A program made the translations under genes and the position numbers. Positions 27,241 through 36,472 of a stretch of DNA of 55,973 bases are shown one piece after another. This DNA comes from Streptomyces huasconensis (GTDB lineage Bacteria > Actinomycetota > Actinomycetes > Streptomycetales > Streptomycetaceae). The DNA is taken from assembly GCA_004010275.1 (NCBI GenBank), contig RBWT01000028.1, positions 1-55,973 of the forward strand, written 5' to 3'. How positions within the stretch are numbered: position 1 is the stretch's first letter; the number at the start of each line of letters is the position of its first letter. A model generated the notes under the pieces. That model did not search any database and was not told where the DNA came from. It saw nothing but the letters and a program-made list of their open reading frames with translations.

Positions 27241-28006
27241 TCAGTGGTTGACCGGGGCGGCGTCCAGGAAGGCGGGGCGTTCGCCGCCGCCGTGCAGGTG
27301 GAGGGCGGCGCCGCTGATGTAGCGGGCGTGGTCGGAGGCGAGGAAGACGTAGGCGTCGCCGACGTCCGCGGGGTCGGCGAGGCGGCCGAGCGGCTCGGTG
27401 GCGGCGACCCGTGCGACGCCCTCGTCGTCGCCGTAGTGGAGGTGGGCGCTCTCGGTGCGGGCGAGGCCGAGGACGACGGTGTTGACGCGTACGGCCGGCG
27501 CCCATTCGACGGCCATGGTCCGCGCGAGGTTCTCCAGGCCGGCCTTGGCCGCTCCGTACGCCCCGCTGCCGGGTGAGGGCCGGGTTCCGCTGACGATGCC
27601 GATCATCGTGATCCCTGCCGCCCGACCGCTGGGCGCGCATCACGTCGTACGCGGCGAGCGAGGCGTGGAGGGGGGCGAGGAGGTTCAGTTCGATGATCTT
27701 GGCCTGGCGGGCGGGCGCGGTCTCGGCGAGGAGACCGAAGGGGGTGCCCCCCGCGTTGTTCACCAGGGCGTCCACCGATCCGTGGTCGGCGGCGACTTGG
27801 CGGAAGAAGGTGCGCGTGGCCCGGGCGTCGCGCAGGTCGAGCGGCCGGAACTGCGCCGTGGCGCCCGCCGCTTCGACCGGCACCTCGGGCGGCCTGCGGG
27901 CACAGATGACGACGCGGGCCCCGGCGGCGAGGAACCCGCGGGCGATGCCCGCGCCGACGCCGCGGGTGCCCCCGGTGACGACGGCCACCTGTCGGGTGTC
28001 AGTCAT
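27241..28006 (-). CDS. Short-chain dehydrogenase, Rv3549c-like (KstR2-type cluster), frameshifted
   Basis: This is a second SDR of about 255 aa. It starts at ATG 28006 (MTDTRQVAVVTGGTRGVGAGIARGFL) with GGAAAGGTAG upstream. The motifs are TGGTRGVG, ALVNNAGGTPF, the catalytic stretch GIVSGTRPSPGSGAYGAAKAGL (Ser, Tyr, Lys), and a C-terminal LASDHARYISGAALHLHGGGERP. The frame changes once near 27620. It is the first leftward gene from the KstR2-like operator, directly divergent from echA20, exactly as Rv3549c diverges from Rv3550 in Mycobacterium tuberculosis. Role in steroid ring catabolism is inferred from this order; the substrate is not known. Confidence 0.83.
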
Positions 28007-28025
28007 CGCTGCTACCTTTCCAACT

Positions 28026-28039
28026 AACAAATGTTTGGT
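28026..28039. promoter_or_regulatory. KstR2-like operator between the SDR operon and echA20
   Basis: AACAAATGTTTGGT fits the published KstR2 palindrome AnCAAGnnCTTGnT except for one substitution in each half site (G to A, C to T), so it keeps dyad symmetry. It lies in the 68-bp divergent gap, overlapping where both promoters must be. Confidence 0.7.
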
Positions 28040-28074
28040 TGAAGGCGTTTGGTCGAAAGGTAGCCGATCCTCTG

Positions 28075-28839
28075 ATGTCTGTCTCCACCTCCGTCCCGGA
28101 GTCCGCGCAGGGCGTGGCCGTCGTCACCGTCGACTACCCGCCGGTCAACGCCCTTCCTGTACGGGGGTGGTATGCCGTGGCGGACGCCGTGCGCACCGCC
28201 GGGCGCGATCCCGCGACGCGCTGCGTGGTGCTGGCCGCCGAGGGCCGGGGGTTCAACGCGGGCGTGGACATCAAGGAGATGCGCCGCGACAGCGGTCATG
28301 CCGCGCTGATCGGCGCCAACCGCGGCTGCCACGCGGCGTTCTCCGCGGTGTACGACTGCGAGGTGCCGGTCGTCGCCGCCGTGCAGGGCTTCTGCCTGGG
28401 GGGCGGGATAGGCCTGGTGGGGAACGCGGACGCGATCGTGGCGAGCGAGGACGCCACCTTCGGGCTGCCCGAGCTGGACCGGGGCGCGCTGGGGGCCGCC
28501 ACCCACCTGGCCCGCCTGGTGCCGCAGCACCTCATGCGCGCGCTGTACTACACCTCGCGCACGGTGACGGCCGCCGAGCTGCACGCCCACGGCTCCGTGT
28601 GGCAGGTCGTGCCGCGGGCGGAACTGCGCGACGCGGCCCTGGAGTTGGCGCGGGAGATCGCCCGCAAGGACGGCACCCTGCTGCGCTTCGCGAAGGCGTC
28701 CATCAACGGCATCGACCCGGTCGACGTCCACCGCAGCTACCGCTTCGAGCAGGGCTTCACCTTCGAGGCGAATCTCAGCGGCCTGGCCGACCGCATCCGT
28801 GCAGGCTTCGGGACGAGGCGAGAGGAAGGCGGGACATGA
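28075..28839 (+). CDS. echA20: EchA20-like crotonase, ring D hydrolase
   Basis: This is a crotonase-fold enzyme of 254 aa. In M. tuberculosis EchA20 opens the last-but-one steroid ring (ring D of HIEC-CoA). The CoA/oxyanion-hole loop GRGFNAGVDIKEM and the second oxyanion region VQGFCLGGGIGLVGNADAIVAS are intact. FGLPELDRGALGAATHLARLVP matches the EchA20 subgroup. I chose ATG 28075 (MSVSTSV) because a longer TTG start at 28039 would overlap the KstR2-like operator. It is the first gene of a rightward operon; the stop overlaps ipdA (ATGA). Assignment rests on gene order plus subgroup features; a generic enoyl-CoA hydratase is the alternative. Confidence 0.85.
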   Translation: MSVSTSVPESAQGVAVVTVDYPPVNALPVRGWYAVADAVRTAGRDPATRCVVLAAEGRGFNAGVDIKEMRRDSGHAALIGANRGCHAAFSAVYDCEVPVVAAVQGFCLGGGIGLVGNADAIVASEDATFGLPELDRGALGAATHLARLVPQHLMRALYYTSRTVTAAELHAHGSVWQVVPRAELRDAALELAREIARKDGTLLRFAKASINGIDPVDVHRSYRFEQGFTFEANLSGLADRIRAGFGTRREEGGT

Positions 28840-29726
28840 GCGACCGGCGGGGTCCGGACCACAGGGCCGGAAAGATCATGACGCCCGACGAGATCGTGGG
28901 GCGCCTGGAGAGCGGGATGACGCTCGGCATCGGCGGCTGGGGCTCGCGCCGCAAGCCGATGGCCCTGGTGCGCGCGCTGCTGCGGTCCGGCGTCACGGAC
29001 CTGACCGTCGTCTCCTACGGCGGCCCGGACATCGGCCTGCTCGCCGCCGCCGGCCGCATCCGCAGGCTGGTCACGGCGTTCACGACGCTCGACTCGATTC
29101 CGCTGGAGCCGCACTTCCGCGCGGCGCGCGAGCGGGGCGCCTTCGAACTCGTCGAGCTGGACGAGGCGATGTTCATGCAGGGCCTCACCGCGGCCGCCCA
29201 GCGCCTGCCGTTCCTGCCGATCCGCGCGGGCCTGGGCTCCGACGTCCTGCGGGTCAACCTGCTGCTGCGTACGGTCACTTCGCCGTACGACGACAGGGAG
29301 GAGCTGGTCGCGGTGCCCGCCCTGCGGATGGACGCGGCGCTGGTGCACCTGAACCGCGCCGACCGGTTCGGCAACGCCCGCTATCTGGGCCCCGACCCCT
29401 ACTTCGACGACCTGTTCTGCGAGGCCTCCGACACGGCGTACGTCTCCTGCGAGCAGATCGTCGACGCCGGGCGGCTGGCCGAGCACGCGGCGCCGCAGAC
29501 CCTGCTGATCTCCCGGCACACGGTCACGGGCGTGGCCGAGACGCCCAAGGGCGCGCACTTCACGTCCTGCGTGCCCGACTACGGCCGCGACGAGCCCTTC
29601 CAGAAGGCGTACGCCGACGCCGCCGCGGGCCCGGAGTCCTGGGCCGCCTTCCGCGCCCGCTTCCTCGCCGGCAGCGAGCGGGACTACCACCTGGCCGTCC
29701 GGGCCTGGCACAAGGAGCAGCGATGA
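28836..29726 (+). CDS. ipdA: IpdA, alpha subunit of steroid ring C hydrolase
   Basis: This is one half of IpdAB, which hydrolyses the last steroid ring (COCHEA-CoA) although it has the class I CoA-transferase fold. The 296-aa protein has the family opening MTPDEIVGRLESGMTLGIGGWGSRRKPMALVRALL, then LTVVSYGGPDIGLLAAAGRIRRL, and the segment FELVELDEAMFMQGLTAAAQRLPFLPIRAGLGSDV, which should contain the acidic catalytic residue known in IpdA. It is intact. ATGA overlaps join it to echA20 before and ipdB after. The mycobacterial and rhodococcal gene order echA20-ipdA-ipdB-ipdC is fully kept. Confidence 0.9.
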   Translation: MSDRRGPDHRAGKIMTPDEIVGRLESGMTLGIGGWGSRRKPMALVRALLRSGVTDLTVVSYGGPDIGLLAAAGRIRRLVTAFTTLDSIPLEPHFRAARERGAFELVELDEAMFMQGLTAAAQRLPFLPIRAGLGSDVLRVNLLLRTVTSPYDDREELVAVPALRMDAALVHLNRADRFGNARYLGPDPYFDDLFCEASDTAYVSCEQIVDAGRLAEHAAPQTLLISRHTVTGVAETPKGAHFTSCVPDYGRDEPFQKAYADAAAGPESWAAFRARFLAGSERDYHLAVRAWHKEQR

Positions 29727-30499
29727 CCCGGGCCGCCGAGCGGACCGTCACCCGCGCCGAGTACTGCGTCGTCGCCTGCGCCGAGGCCTGGCGGGACAAC
29801 GGCGAGATCCTCGCGTCCCCCATGGGCACGATCCCGTCCATCGGCGCGCGCCTCGCCAAGCTGACCTTCGCCCCCGACCTGCTGCTGACGGACGGTGAGG
29901 CGCTGCTCATCGGCGACGTGCCCGCGCTCGGCGCCGCGTCGGGCGTGACCGAGGGCTGGCTGCCGTACCGCAAGCATCTGACGATGGTCCTGGGCGGGCG
30001 GCGGCACGTGATGATGGGCGCGAGCCAGATCGACCGGTTCGGGAACCAGAACATCTCGTGCATCGGCGACTGGGCGCGCCCCCGGCGGCAGCTGCTCGGC
30101 GTGCGCGGCGCCCCCGCCAACACCGTCAACAACCCGGTGAGTTACTGGGTCCCGAGGCATTCGACGCGCGTCTTCGTCGAGAAGGTCGACATGGTCAGCG
30201 GCGTCGGGTACGACAGCGCGGCCGCCGCGGGGCCCTCCGCGACCCGCTTCCACGATCTGCGCCGCGTCGTCTCCGACCTCGGCGTCTTCGACTTCGCGAC
30301 GCCCGATCACGCGATGAGGGCGGTGTCCCTGCATCCGGGGGTGACGCTTGAGCAGGTCCGGGAGGCCACGGGCTTCACGCTCGCCGCCGTACCGGACGGC
30401 GGTCTGCCGTACACCCGCGAGCCCACGGACGAGGAACTGCGGCTCATCCGCGAGGTGGTCGACCCGCGGGGCCTGCGCGAGCGCGAGGTGCGCGCGTGA
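29723..30499 (+). CDS. ipdB: IpdB, beta subunit of steroid ring C hydrolase
   Basis: This 258-aa partner of IpdA is intact. It has the fold of a class I CoA-transferase beta subunit. At the position of the catalytic ESENG motif (seen in PcaJ of this same window) it reads LLLTDGEALLIG, so the transferase glutamate is lost, as expected for a hydrolase. Further features are GRRHVMMGASQIDRFGNQNISCIGDW, VDMVSGVGYDSAAAAGP and VSDLGVFDFATPDHAMRAVSLHPGVTLEQV. The start ATG 29723 overlaps the ipdA stop and the stop overlaps the GTG of ipdC, so the whole operon is coupled. Confidence 0.9.
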   Translation: MTRAAERTVTRAEYCVVACAEAWRDNGEILASPMGTIPSIGARLAKLTFAPDLLLTDGEALLIGDVPALGAASGVTEGWLPYRKHLTMVLGGRRHVMMGASQIDRFGNQNISCIGDWARPRRQLLGVRGAPANTVNNPVSYWVPRHSTRVFVEKVDMVSGVGYDSAAAAGPSATRFHDLRRVVSDLGVFDFATPDHAMRAVSLHPGVTLEQVREATGFTLAAVPDGGLPYTREPTDEELRLIREVVDPRGLREREVRA

Positions 30500-31588
30500 C
30501 GGCGGCGCTGCCTGTCCTCGAGACGCCGCTGACGAACCTGGTCGGGGTGCGGCACCCGATCGTGCAGACCGGCATGGGCTGGGTGGCGGGCCCCCGTCTG
30601 GTCTCGGCGACCGCGAACGCCGGGGCGCTCGGCATCCTGGCCTCCGCGACCACGACGGTCGAGCGGTTGCGGTCGGCGGTGCGCGAGGTGAAGTCCCGTA
30701 CGGACGCGCCGTTCGGGGTCAATCTGCGGGCCGACGCGGGTGATGCGCGGGAGCGGGTCGCCGTCATCGTCGAGGAGGGCGTCCGGGTGGCGTCCTTCGC
30801 GCTTGCACCGTCCAGGGAACTGATCGCCGAACTCAAGGACGCGGGGGTGGTGGTGATCCCCTCGATCGGCGCGCGCCGGCATGCCGAGAAGGTCGCGGCG
30901 TGGGGCGCGGACGCGGTCGTCGTGCAGGGCGGCGAGGGCGGCGGTCACACGGGTGAGGTGGCCACGACGGTCCTGTTGCCGCAGGTCGTCGACGCGGTGG
31001 ACATCCCGGTGGTCGCGGCGGGCGGGTTCTACGACGGTCGCGGTCTGGTCGCCGCGCTCGCCTATGGCGCGGCGGGCGTGGCCATGGGCACGCGCTTCCT
31101 GCTCACCTCGGACTCGACGGTGCCGGACGCGGTCAAGGCGCGCTATCTGTCGGCCTCCGTCAAGGACGTCACGGTCACACGCGCGTGGACGCCTCCCGCA
31201 CCGGATGCTGCGCACGGAGCTGGTGGCCGACCTGGAGAAGTCGGGCCGCCTCACTTCCCTGGCCCGGGCGGTCCGGCACGCGGCGGCGTTCCGCGAGCTG
31301 TCCGGGCTGAGCTGGAGCCGGCTGGCGCGGGACGGCCTGGCGATGAGGCGAGGCAAGGACCTGACATGGAGCCAGGTCCTACTCGCGGCGAACACCCCGA
31401 TGCTGCTCAAGTCAGCGATGGTAGACGGCCACCCCGACGCGGGGGTGATGGCATCGGGCCAAATAGCCGGGGTGATAGCGGACTTGCCGTCGTGTGCGGA
31501 GTTGGTGGAGCGGGTGATGGTGGAGGCGGGGGAGGTGTTGGGGCGGTTGGGCGTGGGGGGTGAGATAGGTGATGGGCGGAGGGGGTGA
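30496..31588 (+). CDS. ipdC: IpdC, nitronate-monooxygenase-like flavin oxidoreductase, frameshifted
   Basis: This is an FMN TIM-barrel protein of the NMO/2-nitropropane-dioxygenase family, acting just before EchA20 and IpdAB in HIP degradation. Visible features are LVGVRHPIVQTGMGWVAGPRLVSATANAGALGILAS, the FMN loops VVQGGEGGGHTGEV and PVVAAGGFYDGRGLVAALAYGAAGVAMGTRFL. The frame changes near 31195; removing one C from a CCC run gives TPPHRMLRTELVADLEKSGRLTS and continues to the stop, about 363 aa in all. It closes the rightward operon (GTGA overlap with ipdB). The 130 bp beyond hold no gene. Confidence 0.87.
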
Positions 31589-31721
31589 GCGGGACTCCGC
31601 CCGGCACAGTCCGCGCGACGGAATTGACGCCCCGCGGACCCCCGCAGCAGAGTCACCGCCCAGGCAGTCCCCCCGCCCAGCGGCGTCACGCCCCGCAGGA
31701 CCCCCGTAGCAGAGGGCGTCG

Positions 31722-34373
31722 TCAGCCTCGTACCAGTGGTAGGTGTGCGAGTGCTCGCTCTGCTAGGCCGTCGGCTCCGCAGGTTCTTGCCAGGGTTAGG
31801 CCGCGTTCCAGTTCCGGTACGGCATTTGCCGCGATGCCGTACTCCACGCGGGCCACCGCGTGTTCGTACGCGCAGGGCGACGCCTCCAGGTAGGTGGCCG
31901 CCTGGCGGTAGAGGGCGATGGAGCGTGGGCCCGTGGCCAGGGCGGCCTCGCACCGCACGGCCTCGCCGATCGCCGTGTCCGTGCCGAACCGCTCGGCCTG
32001 CATGCGGGCGTCGGCGACGAGGTCAGCGGCCCGTTTCGGGTTGTCGTGGGCCAAGGCGCGGCGAGATCGTACGCCCACGGTGCGAGCACGGTGTTGTACT
32101 GACCGCGCGCGGTCAACTCCTTCGCCGTCGCCTCCAGTTCGTTCAGCCCCTCCTCCGTACGGCCGAGCGCGAGCAGCAGTCTGCCGCGTACGGACATGGC
32201 GTCGGGGACGTAGATCGTGGAGGCGGAGGGCGGTGCGAAGCCGTAGCGGTCGGCGATGGCGCCCGCCTCGCCGATGTGCCCGCGCGCCAGGAGCGTGTCG
32301 ATGAGCATGCTGGCCGCCTCCCAGTGCATGGGCAGGCCCTTGCCGACGCGGTCGGCCAGGCGCAGGCTCTCGCGCAAGGAGTGCTCGGCGTCGATCAGCC
32401 GTCCGCGCCTGCGGTACACGTAGCCGAGGAAGGCGTGTGCGAGAGCGAGGTGGCCGCCGCTCCAGCCCGCCGTCTCGTACACGCGCACGGCCTCGGTGAA
32501 CAGGCTCTCCGCGCGGTCGAGCCGGTCCGAGAAGGCGTAGGAACCGCCGAGCATCAGGCGCAGCTCGAAGCTCCACTCCGTGTCGGTCCAGCCGAGCCCT
32601 GGCGCGAGGCGGCCGTTGACGAGGGCGCGGTCGCAGAGTTCGACGACCAGTTCGGCGTTCTCACCGCGGGTCATGGCGTCGAAGGCGCGCAGGATCAGCA
32701 GGGCGCGCTCGGAGTTGTCGCGGCCGGTCAGCGGGCCGGCGAGGTCGGCCAGGCGCCGTGATCGGGCCGGTGCGTCCTCCTCGCCCGCGTGGATGCCCTC
32801 CCACATGTAGTGCACGGCCTGGAGGCGCAGCAGCGCGGGCCCCGGCTCGAGCCGCGCCGCCTCCTCGGCGATGGCCCGCAGGCCCTCCCCCAGCTGGTCG
32901 TTGTGGATGAGGGCCTGGGAGAGCCGGGGAGACCGCGTCGACGCGCAGCTCCCGGTCGAGGCCCCGCATGGAGAGCGCCTCGCGGAGGTGACGGATGGTG
33001 GTGGAGGGCGAGGTGAGCAGCGTGGCGCAACCCAGTTCGTAGAGCACGCGGGCGTGGATCTCGGGCAGCGGCGGCTCCTTCAGGGCCCGCTCCAGACAGC
33101 GGCGGGCCGCGTCGGGGGCGCCGACCGCGAGGTGTTCGGCCGCGGCCCGGCGCAGTTGCTCGACCATGTCGGGGTCGTCCTCGGGGTGCACCTCCAGGAG
33201 GTGCCGGGAGGCGTCCGCGGCGCTCCGGCCCTCCTGCGTGAGGACCGCGGCGGCCACGCCGTGCATGGCGGTGCGGGTGGCCGACGGGATCGAGCGGTAG
33301 ACCGTGCTCTCGATCTGCGGGTGGACGAACTCCAGGCCGTCCTCGCCGCGGAGCAGGATGCGCGCGGTGCAGAGCTGTTCCGCGCAGCGTTCGGCGGCGG
33401 CGCGGGGCATCACGGCGAGCCGGGCGGCCATGTCCAGGGAGATGGCGGTGCCGAGGATGGCGGCGGCCCAGGCGAAGCGGGTGGCGTCGGTGCCGAGGTC
33501 TTCGAGACGGGCGATGAGGCCGCGGCCCTTGGCCGTGCGGTTGAGGGCGCGCAGGGCGTCCGCCGAGCTCTCCACCGGTTCGAGGTCGCTGTCCTGCACC
33601 TTGGCGAGCAGTTCGACCGTTTCGTAGGGGTTGCCGCCGGTGACCGCCCACACCTCGCGGCAGAACGGAGCGTCGGCGTGCTCGCCGAGTGTGGCGCGGG
33701 TCAGGCCCGCGGCGGCGTCCGGGGTGAGTGCGTGCAGCGTGGTGAAGGAGCGGGCCGACGCGGCGACCGACGCCAGGTGACGTGCGCTGTCTCCCTCGGC
33801 GTCGCTCGGCCGGTGGGCGATCACGACGAGGACGGACAGCTCGGCCAGGCGGCGGGCGAAGGCGGCCAGCCAGTGCAGCGTCTCCTGGTCGGCCCAGTGC
33901 GCGTCGTCGATGAGCAGGACCAGCGGCCATTTGAGCTGTGCCAGCCGGAAGACGACCTCGACGAGGCCGTCACAGACGCCCTGCGGGTCGGCCTGCCGGC
34001 CGCCGGGCGCGACTATGCCGAGGGCCGGGCCCGCGATGTCGTACCAGTCGCCGAGGTATTCGCGTTCCTCCTCGGGCGTGAACGCGATGAGTGCGGGCTG
34101 CAGGAGTTGGCGTACGACGTTGAAGGGGACGGAGGTGACGGCCTCACCGCCCCGTGCGTAACAGACCGTGGCGCCGCGTGCCTCCGCGATGCGGCGCACT
34201 TCGGCGAGGAGCGCGGTCTTGCCGATGCCGGCCTCGCCGCTGAAGACGAGCAGGCCGCCCACGCTCATGGCGTCCGCGCAGAGCGCGTCGACGGCCTGGG
34301 TCGCCGCGGCGAGTTCGGCGTCGCGCTCCCACAGCGGGGCCCAGGCGGCTCCTCCGGGCCGTCCCTGCGTCAT
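31722..34373 (-). CDS. LAL-type STAND ATPase without a LuxR DNA-binding domain, frameshifted
   Basis: This is a large (about 880 aa) signal-transducing ATPase. Walker A GEAGIGKT is at residues 46-53 and Walker B LVLLIDDAHWAD follows, then LHWLAAFARRLAELSVLVVIAHR, the winged-helix segment VHPQIESTVYRSIPSATRTAMH and a long TPR-like helical region (SERALLILRAFDAMTRGENAELVVELCDRA, EAGAIADRYGF). Frames change near 32920 and 32060. LAL regulators normally end in a LuxR helix-turn-helix. Here the last frame stops after GLTLARTCGADGLAERALAHLPLVRG, and no LuxR motif appears in any frame of the following 130 bp. It may be a truncated regulator or act through a partner. It interrupts the steroid cluster between ipdC and fadA6. 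Confidence 0.8.
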
Positions 34374-34524
34374 CGCGCTACCTCCCGGGGTCGCTCAATC
34401 GACGTACAGGAGTCGAGACTAGCCGGGTCGGCGCCGCTGTGGAGCGCTGTCGGCGCAGGTACTCCCGCAAGGGTGAGGAAGGGTCCGTTTCGTGGACGCG
34501 GAGGGGGTCTCAGAGGGTGACGGC

Positions 34525-35682
34525 TCAGAGGCGTTCGATGATCGTCACGTTCGCCTGGCCGCCGCCCTCGCACATCGTCTGGAGGCCGAACCGGCCGCCG
34601 GTGCGCTCCAGTTCGTGCAGGAGTGTCGTCATGAGTTTCACGCCGGTCGCGCCGAGGGGGTGACCGAGGGCGATGGCGCCGCCGTTGACATTGACCTTCT
34701 CCGGGTCCGCTTCGGTCTCCTTCAGCCAGGCGAGGACGACCGGGGCGAACGCTTCGTTGATCTCGACGAGATCGATGTCGCCGATCCGCATGCCGGTCTT
34801 CTTCAGCGCGTACGCGGTGGCGGGGATCGGTGCGGAGAGCATCCGGATGGGGTCCTCGCCGCGCACGGAGAGGTGGTGGACCCGCGCGCGAGGGGTCAAA
34901 CCGTGTTCCCGCACGGCCCGTTCGCTCGCGATGAGCAGGGCGGCGGCGCCGTCCGACACCTGGGAGGAGCAGGCGGCGGTGATCGTGCCGCCCTCCAGGA
35001 CGGGCTTCAGGCCCGCCATTTTCTCCAGGGTCGTGTCACGCCGCGGGCCTTCGTCGGTGGTCACGTCGCCGTACGCGACGACTTCGCGGTCGAAGCGGCC
35101 CTCGTCGATGGCGCGCACGGCCCGTCGGTGGGAGCGGAGCGCGAACTCCTCCATGTCACGGCGGGAGATGTGCCACTTGGCGGCGATCAACTCGGCTCCG
35201 TGGAACTGGTTCACGGGCTGGTCGCCGTAGCGGACGCGCCAGCCTTCGCTGCCCGCGTACGGGCCTTCGGTGAGGCCGAGCGGTGCGGCGGCCTGCCGGG
35301 ACGCGAAGGCGATGGGGATCATCGACATGTTCTGTGTGCCGCCCGCGACGACGAGGTCCTGGGTGCCGGACAGGACGCCTTGCGCCGCGAAGTGCACGGC
35401 CTGCTGGGACGATCCGCACTGCCGGTCGATCGTCACGCCGGGTACCTCCTCGGGGAGCCCGGCCGCGAGCCAGCTGGTGCGGGCGATGTCCCCGGCCTGC
35501 GGGCCGACCGTGTCCAGGCAGCCGAAGACGACGTCCTCCACGGCGGCGGGGTCGATGCCGGTGCGCTCGACCACCGCTTTCAGGACATGGGCGCCCAGGT
35601 CGGCCGGGTGGACCCCGCAGAGGCCTCCCTTGCGCCGGCCGACGGGGGTGCGGACCGCTTCGACGATGTAGGCCTCGGCCAT
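34525..35682 (-). CDS. fadA6: FadA6-like thiolase
   Basis: This 385-aa thiolase is intact. The nucleophile is in TIDRQCGSSQQAVHFAA, the catalytic His in NVNGGAIALGHPLGATG, and the second Cys in LQTMCEGGGQANVTIIERL. In the KstR2 regulon FadA6 performs the thiolytic cleavage of the chain produced after IpdAB. Its place beside the TetR gene and an Rv3559c-like SDR mirrors Rv3556c-Rv3557c. Because the pca operon here has no pcaF, this enzyme could also be considered for beta-ketoadipyl-CoA thiolysis, but the location and the DRQCGSSQQAVH signature favour FadA6. It is transcribed leftward, 46 bp after kstR2. Confidence 0.88.
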   Translation of the reverse strand: MAEAYIVEAVRTPVGRRKGGLCGVHPADLGAHVLKAVVERTGIDPAAVEDVVFGCLDTVGPQAGDIARTSWLAAGLPEEVPGVTIDRQCGSSQQAVHFAAQGVLSGTQDLVVAGGTQNMSMIPIAFASRQAAAPLGLTEGPYAGSEGWRVRYGDQPVNQFHGAELIAAKWHISRRDMEEFALRSHRRAVRAIDEGRFDREVVAYGDVTTDEGPRRDTTLEKMAGLKPVLEGGTITAACSSQVSDGAAALLIASERAVREHGLTPRARVHHLSVRGEDPIRMLSAPIPATAYALKKTGMRIGDIDLVEINEAFAPVVLAWLKETEADPEKVNVNGGAIALGHPLGATGVKLMTTLLHELERTGGRFGLQTMCEGGGQANVTIIERL

Positions 35683-35728
35683 GGCTGCGTACTCCTCGGT
35701 CGTGGCGCGCCGTGCGTCGGCGCGTCTC

Positions 35729-36457
35729 TTACGTGCGTACGGAAATGCCGTCCAGGACCATCGACAGGTACTGCCGGGCGATCTCCTCGGGGCTGTGGCC
35801 GCCGCCGGGGCGGTACCAGGACGCGGCGACCCAGACGGTGTCGCGCACGAAGCGGTAGGCGAGCCGGATGTCCAGGTCGCCGCGGAAGACGCCGTCCGCG
35901 ACGCCGCGCTCCAGCGTCGTCAGCCACGCCTTCTCGAAGCGCTGCTGCGAGTCGGACAGGTACTGGAAGCGCTCCTGTGCGACCAGGTGCTTGGACTCCT
36001 TCTGGTAGATCGCTACGGCGGGGCGGTGCCGGTCGATCTCCCGGAAGGACTCGGTGACGAGCGCTTCGAGCGTCTCGCGGGGGCCCAGCCCTGCCTGGAG
36101 CACGGTGTCGTACCCGTCCCACAGCTCGGTCAGGAAGGTGCGGAGGATCTCTTCGAGCATCGACTCCTTGGAGTCGAAGTGGTAGTAGAGGCTGCCGGCG
36201 AGCATGCCGGCGGAGTCGGCGATCTTGCGGACCGTGGTGGCGTTGTACCCCTGTTCGGCGAAGACCTCCGCGGCGATGCCGAGGAGTTCACGGCGCCGCT
36301 CGGGAGAGGGGCTCACTTGGGGCTTCTTCTTGTTCGTGTTCTTGGCGGCTTGGTTTTTCACGGCTTGGTTTTTCACGGCTTGGTTTTTGGCGGCTGGGTT
36401 CTGGGTGGCCGGGTTCTTGCTGGTCTGGTTCTTGCTGGTCTGGTTCGGTTTCGACAC
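35729..36457 (-). CDS. kstR2: KstR2-like TetR-family repressor with a repetitive N-terminal tail
   Basis: This is the predicted repressor of the steroid ring-degradation cluster. The helix-turn-helix region is ELLGIAAEVFAEQGYNATTVRKIADSAGMLAGSLYYHFDSKESML at about residues 57-100. The ligand domain follows (HLVAQERFQYLSDSQQRFEKAW, YRPGGGHSPEEIARQYLSMVLDGI), resembling mycobacterial KstR2, which senses HIP-CoA. It has an odd 45-residue N-terminal extension of Lys-Asn-Gln pentapeptides made by a 15-bp repeat; an alternative downstream start would remove it, but no good ATG/GTG with a ribosome site was seen before the HTH. It lies between the ipdF-like SDR and fadA6 in one leftward operon. Confidence 0.88.
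   Translation of the reverse strand: MSKPNQTSKNQTSKNPATQNPAAKNQAVKNQAVKNQAAKNTNKKKPQVSPSPERRRELLGIAAEVFAEQGYNATTVRKIADSAGMLAGSLYYHFDSKESMLEEILRTFLTELWDGYDTVLQAGLGPRETLEALVTESFREIDRHRPAVAIYQKESKHLVAQERFQYLSDSQQRFEKAWLTTLERGVADGVFRGDLDIRLAYRFVRDTVWVAASWYRPGGGHSPEEIARQYLSMVLDGISVRT
36338..36448 (-). repeat. 15-bp minisatellite in the 5' end of kstR2
   Basis: Seven full 15-bp units (plus strand consensus GTTCTTGGCGGCTTG with variants GTTTTTCACGGCTTG and GTTCTTGCTGGTCTG) plus a partial unit run in frame and encode xKNQx pentapeptides. Two adjacent pairs are identical, indicating recent duplication. The array is noticeably AT-richer than its surroundings. Confidence 0.92.
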
Positions 36458-36472
36458 ACGGTCATTCTCCGC

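Noticed and set aside
29723..30499. IpdB as a second 3-oxoacid CoA-transferase beta subunit
   Set aside because: It lacks the ESENG catalytic motif and sits in the echA20-ipdABC order.
34525..35682. Thiolase as the missing PcaF
   Set aside because: Its position beside kstR2 and the ipdF-like SDR and its active-site context fit FadA6 better; kept only as a possibility.
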